DNA from: Candidatus Omnitrophota bacterium
GTDB lineage: Bacteria; Omnitrophota; Gorgyraeia; 2-01-FULL-45-10
Assembly: GCA_003142795.1 (NCBI GenBank)
Contig: PLNN01000037.1
Span: 7,680-52,426 of the forward strand
DNA length: 44,747 nt
Direction: 5' to 3'
Within the stretch, counting starts at the first letter, position 1; each line of letters opens with the position of its first letter. Below the pieces are notes generated by a model, which was not told the origin of the DNA, ran no database searches, and was given only the letters and a program-made list of their open reading frames with translations. Both the position numbers and the translations under genes were made by a program. Shown piece after piece: positions 38,122-44,747 of this stretch.

Positions 38122-39233
38122 AAAGCGGAGCGAGAGTATTGATAGCTGCCGGCGGATCGGGTGGGCACATATTCCCGGCCATAGCGCTTGCGAATGCCCT
38201 GAAGTCCGGGAAAGCAGGCGAGGTGAGATTTGTCGGGAGCAATAAAGCGCTCGATAGAAGAATATTCGACAAGGAGAGCTTTCGCTACTACCTCCTGTCC
38301 GCTAATAAATTGCCGTACAAGGCATCATCAGGCCTTATCATATTTTTTGCAAAGCTGTTGCTAGATATCGTAAAGGCATTTTTCATAATAGTTTCTTACA
38401 GGCCCGGCGCGGTAGTGGGTTTCGGAGGCTATGTATCCTTTCCTGTAGTTTTTGTTTCGCACATTTTCAGGATACCGTGTGTGGTGCACGAGCAGAACGT
38501 CGTTCCCGGCAGGGCCAATAAATTTTTATTTAAGTATGCGAAAAGAATAGCGATCACTTTTGAAGAAACGAGAAAATTCCTCGCGCCTGCCGATATAAGC
38601 AAGGCAGTTTTGACCGGGAACCCGATAAGGCGGGAGATGTTCAAGGATGACCGGTCTTCCGGGATAACGAGATTCGGCCTTGATAAAAACAAATTTACGG
38701 TGCTTGTTATCGGCGGAAGCCAGGGCGCTCATTTTCTGAACAAGACTTTTGTGCAGGCAGTATCTTTATTGGACGAGAAACTGCGTTCGACGATGCAGGT
38801 GATACACCTGACGGGGGTAAAAGATTACGAATCGATGATGCGGTCGTATCAGCGGCTGGGGCCGTTCGAGCACAGGGTGCATTCATTCGTGGACAGGATG
38901 GAAGAGGCTTACAGCGCTTCGGACCTCATAGTAACGCGCTCCGGCGCATCTGCCTTATTCGAGATAGCCTTCTTCGGCCGCCCCATGATACTCGTTCCGT
39001 ACCCGTTCGCGGCAAGCCACCAGACAGAGAATGCGCGTGTATTCTCTAGAAAGGGCGCGGCGATAGAGATAGACGAAGGATCCCTGACGCCCGGCCTTTT
39101 CAAAGAGACGCTGACGGGCCTCTTAAATAATAGCAGCCGGCTGAAGAAACTCTCCGAAGAGGTAAGGCTCTTCAGTGCGCCGGAGGCATCGGAAAAGCTG
39201 GCAAGAGAGGTATTGGACCTTGAAGAAATATAA
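38118..39233 (+). CDS. murG: Lipid II synthase GlcNAc transferase; start taken at ATG 38118
   Basis: VLIAAGGSGGHIFPAIALAN, GFGGYVSFP, HEQNVVPGRANK, IGGSQGAHFLN, LVPYPFAASHQTENA. Confidence 0.95.
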   Translation: MKSGARVLIAAGGSGGHIFPAIALANALKSGKAGEVRFVGSNKALDRRIFDKESFRYYLLSANKLPYKASSGLIIFFAKLLLDIVKAFFIIVSYRPGAVVGFGGYVSFPVVFVSHIFRIPCVVHEQNVVPGRANKFLFKYAKRIAITFEETRKFLAPADISKAVLTGNPIRREMFKDDRSSGITRFGLDKNKFTVLVIGGSQGAHFLNKTFVQAVSLLDEKLRSTMQVIHLTGVKDYESMMRSYQRLGPFEHRVHSFVDRMEEAYSASDLIVTRSGASALFEIAFFGRPMILVPYPFAASHQTENARVFSRKGAAIEIDEGSLTPGLFKETLTGLLNNSSRLKKLSEEVRLFSAPEASEKLAREVLDLEEI

Positions 39234-41526
39234 TTCTATACTCGATAAAAAAAATATCCATTTTGTGGGCGTCGGCGGCATAGGGATGAGCGCTATAGCG
39301 CGCCTGCTTCTGGAGATGGGATATAATGTATCGGGTTCCGACGTGGAGTCGAACAATCTTACCGAGGCCTTAAGGTCGATGGGAGGCAGTATCTTTGAGG
39401 GGCACCGGTCGACAAATCTCTTGAAAGGCGCGGATGTCCTGGTCTATTCATCGTCGATATCCAAAAATAACCCGGAACTGAAAGAAGCGCGCAGGAGGAA
39501 TATAAGGATAGCTCACAGGGCCGAAGTGCTGGCCGATCTTTTCAATAAAAAGAAAGGGATAGCCGTTACAGGCACTCACGGGAAGACGACGACCACGTCC
39601 CTGATATCAGTGATGCTGAAAAATCTGGGCCTCGATCCCACGGTAGCCATCGGCGGGGAGGTCGATCATTTCCGCGGGAATTCGTCTCTCGGCAAGAGCC
39701 CGTATTTTGTGGCGGAGGCCGACGAGAGCGACAGCTCATTCCTTTATTTTAAACCTTATTATGCGGTAATAACCAATATCGAAGCCGAGCACCTGGACCA
39801 TTATTGCAGTTTGAATGATATAGAGAAGTCGTTCAACGCGTTCATCGGAAATGTTAAAAAAGGCGGCACTGTATTTTACAACGCGGATGATCCGATAACG
39901 CGAAAGATCATGGCAGATTTTCACGGGAAGCGCGCAAGCTTTGGCATGTCCGGGAAAGCGGATATATATCCGCGCGGCATAAAGATGGACGGGTTTAACA
40001 CGTCCTTTAAATGCGTCTATAAGAATAAAATGCTTGGGACCGTTAAGCTCAACATACCGGGCAATCATAATGTCATGAATGCGCTTGCGGCGATCCTCGT
40101 CGGATTGAATATGGAATTGAAGTTCAAAGAGATCAAGGATGCGATAAAAGATTTCACCGGCGCCAAGAGAAGATTCCAGTTAAGGGCTGACGCCGGCGGT
40201 GTCATGCTGATCGACGATTATGCCCATCATCCTACGGAGATAAAGGCTGTCCTCAAAGCATGTCGTAACTGGAAAAATAGGCGCCTTATAGTAGTGTTCC
40301 AGCCGCATCGTTATACCAGGACGAAGTTCCTGGCCGATGATTTCGGGAAGTGTTTTGACCTGGCGGATAAGCTGATATTGACGGATATATATGCGGCAAG
40401 CGAAAAACCGATCAAAGACGTCTCTATCAGGACTATTTATGATAAGGTCATGGCAAGCGGCCTTCGCGATGTCGAAATTATCCATAAAGACGATATCCCT
40501 GACCGGGTAATGGATATTACAAAAAGCGGGGATATGATAGTCGTTATGGGGGCCGGGGATATCAAGAAGGTGTCGGACAAGCTTTGTGAAAAACTTAAAG
40601 GAACGCGATCCGCAAAAAAAGATTATATAGAAGATCTGAAAAAAATGGTAAAGGGGAAGGTAAGGATAAATGAAAAATTATCCGCCCATACCTCTTTCAG
40701 GATAGGCGGTCCGGCCGATGTGTGGGTGGAGCCCGCAAACGCCTCCGATCTAAAAAAAGTCCTCGCATTCGTAAGAGAGCGCAGAATACCTTTTTTTATA
40801 ATAGGCAACGGCTCGAATCTTCTTGTGAACGATTGTGGATACAGGGGGGTCATGATCAGTCTCGCGTCGCCGTTTTTTAAAAAAATGAATTTGAAAGACC
40901 GGACCATAATTGTCGGTGGAGGCTATAGCCTTCCGCGGCTTGTGCGGGAAGCCTGTGAAAGATCTTTAAGCGGTCTCGAGTCGATGGTCGGCATCCCCGG
41001 TACCGTAGGAGGGTCGATCTACATGAATGCCGGCGGATATACAAATCCTATATTTAAGAATATGGACGATCTGGTCACGGCGCTCAAAGTCATGGATTAC
41101 AGCGGCAATATGAAAACGCTTAAAAAAGAGGAGATAGGTTTCGGATACAGGTTCTCCGATCTTGACGGTTATGTCATATTGGAAGCTAGCTTAAAGCTCG
41201 ATAAGGGAGATAGGGAGACTTTATTATCCAGCATCTCGCAGTTTTTAAAGATGAAAAAGGATAAGCAGGTGCTGGATATGCCAAGCGCCGGGTGCCTATT
41301 CAAAAATCCGCCGAATTTTCAGTTCACATGCGGACAGATGATCGACATGCTGGGCCTGAAAGGAAAACGTATCGGCGGCGCAGAGGTTTCGGAAAAACAC
41401 GCCAATTTTATAATAAATAGAGACAACGCGACGTGTAAAGATATCCTTGCGATGATAGATTTTATCAAAAACAAAGTTAAGGAAAATTACGACGTGACGT
41501 TAGGCCTGGAGGTAAAAATAATTTGA
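39220..41526 (+). CDS. murC/murB: MurC-MurB fusion: UDP-MurNAc-L-Ala ligase plus UDP-N-acetylenolpyruvoylglucosamine reductase; TTG 39220 is the likely start
   Basis: MurC: FVGVGGIGMSAIARLLLEMGYNVSGSD, VTGTHGKTTTTSLI, IDDYAHHPTEIKA. MurB: HTSFRIGGPADVW, IIGNGSNLLVND, MVGIPGTVGGSIYMNAGGY, EKHANFIIN. Single open frame. Confidence 0.93.
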   Translation: MKKYNSILDKKNIHFVGVGGIGMSAIARLLLEMGYNVSGSDVESNNLTEALRSMGGSIFEGHRSTNLLKGADVLVYSSSISKNNPELKEARRRNIRIAHRAEVLADLFNKKKGIAVTGTHGKTTTTSLISVMLKNLGLDPTVAIGGEVDHFRGNSSLGKSPYFVAEADESDSSFLYFKPYYAVITNIEAEHLDHYCSLNDIEKSFNAFIGNVKKGGTVFYNADDPITRKIMADFHGKRASFGMSGKADIYPRGIKMDGFNTSFKCVYKNKMLGTVKLNIPGNHNVMNALAAILVGLNMELKFKEIKDAIKDFTGAKRRFQLRADAGGVMLIDDYAHHPTEIKAVLKACRNWKNRRLIVVFQPHRYTRTKFLADDFGKCFDLADKLILTDIYAASEKPIKDVSIRTIYDKVMASGLRDVEIIHKDDIPDRVMDITKSGDMIVVMGAGDIKKVSDKLCEKLKGTRSAKKDYIEDLKKMVKGKVRINEKLSAHTSFRIGGPADVWVEPANASDLKKVLAFVRERRIPFFIIGNGSNLLVNDCGYRGVMISLASPFFKKMNLKDRTIIVGGGYSLPRLVREACERSLSGLESMVGIPGTVGGSIYMNAGGYTNPIFKNMDDLVTALKVMDYSGNMKTLKKEEIGFGYRFSDLDGYVILEASLKLDKGDRETLLSSISQFLKMKKDKQVLDMPSAGCLFKNPPNFQFTCGQMIDMLGLKGKRIGGAEVSEKHANFIINRDNATCKDILAMIDFIKNKVKENYDVTLGLEVKII

Positions 41527-42440
41527 AAACAGCAAGCTTCGGGAAGGTCGGAGTGCTGGCCGGCGGCCCGTCTAACGAGAGAGATATAAGTCTCAAATCC
41601 GGCAAGGCCGTTTACAACGCACTTATCAGTGAAGGTATTGATGCTATTTTTATCGACGTTTATGACAATATTCATGATATAATCAAAAACAATAAAATAG
41701 ACGTTGCGTTCATTGCGCTGCACGGTCGTTTCGGCGAAGACGGCACCGTTCAAAGGATACTGGAAAGCGCGGGCATACCATATACCGGATCCGGTCCGAA
41801 TGCGTCGAGAATAGCCCTGGATAAGATCGCGTCTAAAGAGATCTTTAAAACGAAGAATATCCCGACGCCCGAGTACGTCGTTCTTGAAAAAACTGATTTT
41901 AGCATAAAGGATACCGCAGGTCTCGGCCTGCCGTTAGTGGTGAAGCCGCAATTCGAAGGCTCATCCATAGGCCTTTCTGTGGTAAAAGAAGAGAAAGACC
42001 TCAAGTGGGCGATCGATAAAGCGTTCGAATTCGGGCCGAAGGCGCTCTTGGAAAAATATATTGAAGGAAGAGAGCTGACGGTGGGGATACTGGACGATAA
42101 AGCGCTCCCGGTTATCGAAATAGTGCCGAAAGGCCGTGTTTACGACTATAAGGCAAAATACATCGACCCCAATACTCAATATCTGGTCCCCGCGCCTATA
42201 AATGAAGACGCTTTTGTCCGGGCGAAAGAACTCGGCCTGAAGGCTCATGCAGGTCTGGGATGCCGGGGTTTTTCGAGGGTCGATATGATGATGGACAAGG
42301 ACGGCAATATCTTTGTCCTGGAAGTGAATACTATTCCCGGCATGACCGAACGAAGCCTTCTTCCGAAGGCGGCCTCAGCAATAGGGTTGAATTTCAGCAA
42401 GCTTTGTATTAAACTTATCGAGAACGCGCTTAAACATTAA
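41523..42440 (+). CDS. ddl: D-alanine-D-alanine ligase
   Basis: VLAGGPSNERDISLKSG, ALHGRFGEDGTVQ, PYTGSGPNASRIALDK, KPQFEGSSIGL, EVNTIPGMTERSLLP. Confidence 0.95.
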   Translation: MKTASFGKVGVLAGGPSNERDISLKSGKAVYNALISEGIDAIFIDVYDNIHDIIKNNKIDVAFIALHGRFGEDGTVQRILESAGIPYTGSGPNASRIALDKIASKEIFKTKNIPTPEYVVLEKTDFSIKDTAGLGLPLVVKPQFEGSSIGLSVVKEEKDLKWAIDKAFEFGPKALLEKYIEGRELTVGILDDKALPVIEIVPKGRVYDYKAKYIDPNTQYLVPAPINEDAFVRAKELGLKAHAGLGCRGFSRVDMMMDKDGNIFVLEVNTIPGMTERSLLPKAASAIGLNFSKLCIKLIENALKH

Positions 42441-42457
42441 ACAGAAGACGCGGAGTA

Positions 42458-43261
42458 ATGATGGCAAGACAGAAAAAAATAAAAAATATAAAATTCCCGG
42501 CGGCGATCAAAGATATGAAAGAAGCTTTTGTTAAAAGGCTAATCAATCTCATCGTTATTATAATATTTTTGGCCGTCTCTTTTCTCCTGGCGAAAGCCTA
42601 TCTCTACAGTTCCGATTATTTCAGACTGAGAAGCGTGGAGACAAAAGAAGCCTTTCTGGACCATAGATCGATTCTCATGATAAACAGCACTATCCTTAAT
42701 CAATACAAAGGAAAGAACGTATTTACCATAAATCTTAAATATATAGCCGCCGGACTTTGGCGCGCTTATCCTGACGCGAAAGATATCGTTGCAAAGATAG
42801 TCCTGCCGGACAAAATAATCGTGAATATGAAATTCAGGAAACCCGTCGCGCTTGTTAAAGGCGAAAAGCTTTATCCTATAGACGAAGAAGGGTTTGTCCT
42901 GCCAAGCGTTGATCCTGCGGCGCTCTCGAACCTTCCGCTCATAGACGGGGTCAGTATCAAATATGATGAGAGGCGCGGCAAAAAAAGTTCTTCGCGGAAC
43001 TTGCAGCTGGCGCTGGAGCTCCTGCGTGATATAAAAGAGTCCAGGTTCGCTATGGAGCACGCGGTAGGCAGCATAAACGCGCAGGACGGCAGGAATCTGG
43101 TATTCTACCTTAGGAGCGGGACGGAAATCCGCGTCGGATATGAGGATTTTATGGAAAGGCTCGAGACCTTAAGGCGCACATTGAAGGACCCGAGACTTGT
43201 TTTGGACAGAGTGGAATATATAGACCTGCGTTTTGGCGACGCTGTGATAGGTCCTAAATAA
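42458..43261 (+). CDS. ftsQ: FtsQ/DivIB-like protein with POTRA-like domain
   Basis: Single N-terminal TM, extracytoplasmic YFRLRSVETKEAF...GKNVFTINLKYIA...LPDKIIVNMKFRKPVA; position between ddl and ftsA. Confidence 0.75.
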   Translation: MMARQKKIKNIKFPAAIKDMKEAFVKRLINLIVIIIFLAVSFLLAKAYLYSSDYFRLRSVETKEAFLDHRSILMINSTILNQYKGKNVFTINLKYIAAGLWRAYPDAKDIVAKIVLPDKIIVNMKFRKPVALVKGEKLYPIDEEGFVLPSVDPAALSNLPLIDGVSIKYDERRGKKSSSRNLQLALELLRDIKESRFAMEHAVGSINAQDGRNLVFYLRSGTEIRVGYEDFMERLETLRRTLKDPRLVLDRVEYIDLRFGDAVIGPK

Positions 43262-43271
43262 GAGGTGTGAA

Positions 43272-44327
43272 TTGAAAAGGGCGACCATAATAACGGGTTT
43301 AGACATAGGCTCGTCGAAAGTTTCTGCCGTTGCGGCTGAGATCATGAAAGACGGCGGATTTACTATCCTGTCTCAGATCACTCAAGGTTCAAAAGGGATC
43401 TCTAAAGGATCGATCGTAAGCCTCAATGATGCCGTGGCGTCAGCCTCGGCCGTATTGGCAAAGCTTCATGAAAAAACATCCAGGGGCGCGGGCGATATAT
43501 ACGTCAGTATAAGCGGGGAGACGGTGAAGGGCGCCATATCCACAGGGATGATACCGTTGTCGCTGCGCGGCCGCGAGATAACCAGATCGGACATGGATAG
43601 ATGCGCTAATGTAGCGGGGACCATCCATCTTCCTTTTGACAGGGAGATAATACACAGGATCGTCCAGCGATATTCGGTAGATGACAAACCGTGGATAAAA
43701 ACACCTCTCGGGCTTTACGGTTCCAGGCTGGCGTGCGAAGTATATGTCATAACCGCCGATGCGAACCATATGCAGAATATCTATAAATGTATAAATAACG
43801 CGGGGTACGACCTGAAAGAGATCGTCTTTGCCGGCATGGCGGACGGCGCAGCGCTTTTGGACAAAGATGATAAAGGATCGCGCGTGCTTTTGCTCGATAT
43901 GGGAGCGTCGCTTACGGAAGTGTGCGTATTTTTAGAGGGAATATTGAGCGATCTGGAAATAGTCCCGATCGGCGCCGACAATATAAAAGATAATTTCAGG
44001 GATAGCGAGCAATTCGCCGGGTTGCTTTCGAAGATCAGCGCGAAGCGCCAAGCTTTTAATGTGAGCTCGGTGATCCTGACCGGCGGCGCGGCATTCATAG
44101 ATTCTCTGGTCGAGTTCATAGAAGAGAAGCTGTCCTGCAAAGTAAGCGTAGGTGTCACGAAGGATATAAAGGGCGATATATCGAGCATAGACAGCGTAAG
44201 GGTTACCACAGCCATCGGATTGGTCAAATACGCCTGCGAGAATCGCGCTCAAAAGTCCCGCGAGGCAAAGAACATTCCCCAGCGCATCTCCAGTGCGGTC
44301 GTGGAGCTATTCAATAATTACTTCTAG
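43272..44327 (+). CDS. ftsA: Cell division protein FtsA (short form)
   Basis: TGLDIGSSKVSAVAAE, LLLDMGASLTEV, VILTGGAAFIDSL, C-terminal amphipathic RISSAVVELFNNYF. Confidence 0.88.
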   Translation: MKRATIITGLDIGSSKVSAVAAEIMKDGGFTILSQITQGSKGISKGSIVSLNDAVASASAVLAKLHEKTSRGAGDIYVSISGETVKGAISTGMIPLSLRGREITRSDMDRCANVAGTIHLPFDREIIHRIVQRYSVDDKPWIKTPLGLYGSRLACEVYVITADANHMQNIYKCINNAGYDLKEIVFAGMADGAALLDKDDKGSRVLLLDMGASLTEVCVFLEGILSDLEIVPIGADNIKDNFRDSEQFAGLLSKISAKRQAFNVSSVILTGGAAFIDSLVEFIEEKLSCKVSVGVTKDIKGDISSIDSVRVTTAIGLVKYACENRAQKSREAKNIPQRISSAVVELFNNYF

Positions 44328-44394
44328 TGAAATTTTTTTGCCTTTCCCATAAACGGCCGCCAGGCCAGGGGCAACGCCAGATTTTGCCCCCCAT

Positions 44395-44624
44395 AAATTT
44401 TTACGGGTCCTGTCTCGGTGTGCCTTTCGGCGCTTATTTGGCCGAAGCGGGTTTACAATCTCGTGGGTAAAGCTAGGCGCGTATCTATGTGCCGCAGGAT
44501 TGCAGGACTTCCAGCGCCTCATAACCCGGTTAGCTTATATCGCAATCCTATGCGTGCGGCACCCCATCCGCTTCGGCCTTGTTTTTGCGCCTCAAGGCAT
44601 CACCTTCGCCACCCGTAAAAATTT
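44395..44624. repeat. Imperfect palindromic element (~230 bp) with 14-bp perfect terminal inverted repeats
   Basis: AAATTTTTACGGGT (44395-44408) / ACCCGTAAAAATTT (44611-44624); internal complementary blocks GGCCGAAGCGG/CCGCTTCGGCC, GTGCCGCA/TGCGGCAC, GGATTGC/GCAATCC. Confidence 0.85.
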
Positions 44625-44632
44625 CCATCTTG

Positions 44633-44747
44633 CTCAGTAAAATTTTTCGCTTTCTCGAGGAATGTGATGTGACGACGTGGTGAGCGGGGCGTGAAAACTT
44701 GCGAGGCAGCGTCCGAGCAAGTTTTCCGAGCGAAAATTTTGGCATGG
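44633..44747. repeat. Structured dispersed element, copy 2 (truncated by window end)
   Basis: CTCAGtAAAATTTTTCGCTTTC...GGAATGTGATGTGACGACGTGGTGAGCGGGGCG...AAAACTTGCGAGGCAGCGTCCGAGCAAGTTTTCCGAGCGAAAATTTTGGCATGG matches 27674-27827 apart from a ~40-nt block present only in copy 1. Confidence 0.85.

Noticed and set aside
44307-44745. Small ORFs on both strands after ftsA
   Set aside because: Located within inverted-repeat elements; translations are symmetric by-products of the palindromes.
1-44747. CRISPR arrays, phage genes, toxin-antitoxin or defence systems
   Set aside because: No regularly spaced repeats and no recognisable nuclease, phage or defence gene in any credible ORF.

Overview
All confidently called genes in this 44.7 kb window lie on the + strand. 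Gene content looks like candidate phylum Omnitrophota or a relative (inference only). In order: (1) a trp operon (trpE 3' end, trpG, D, C, F, B, then an FkbM-type methyltransferase and a DUF6941-like gene, then trpA); (2) ruvX, an M16 peptidase, an M50/CBS site-2 protease, rpe, a phosphohexomutase, lepA, lepB, pgsA and plsY; (3) two small unknown ORFs behind a near-consensus promoter, then a terminator; (4) cvpA-like, NIF3-like, dnaG, rpoD and AsmA-like genes; (5) tRNA-Arg(CCG), a 50-aa ORF, a GT39-like gene, tRNA-Met(CAT), a GC-rich hairpin repeat cluster holding a broken tRNA-Val copy, and intact tRNA-Val(CAC); (6) a zinc-ribbon protein, an RNase HI family gene and rnpB; (7) about 600 bp of noncoding DNA made of large imperfect palindromes; (8) a dcw cluster (mraZ, small ORF, rsmH, ftsL-like, ftsI, murE, murF, mraY, murD, ftsW, murG, murC-murB fusion, ddl, ftsQ-like, ftsA) ending in another palindrome-rich noncoding stretch. 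The most unusual material is noncoding: a branched structured element at about 27674-27925 with a second copy cut by the window end, where the two copies differ by a symmetric GC/GC to GA/GA change in one stem; long palindromes at 27386-27623 and 44395-44624; a roughly 42-nt-arm inverted repeat extending helix P12 of RNase P RNA, with a related copy near tRNA-Val; and a tRNA-Val fragment sandwiched between REP-like hairpins. Product names come from reading motifs by eye; no database search was run.
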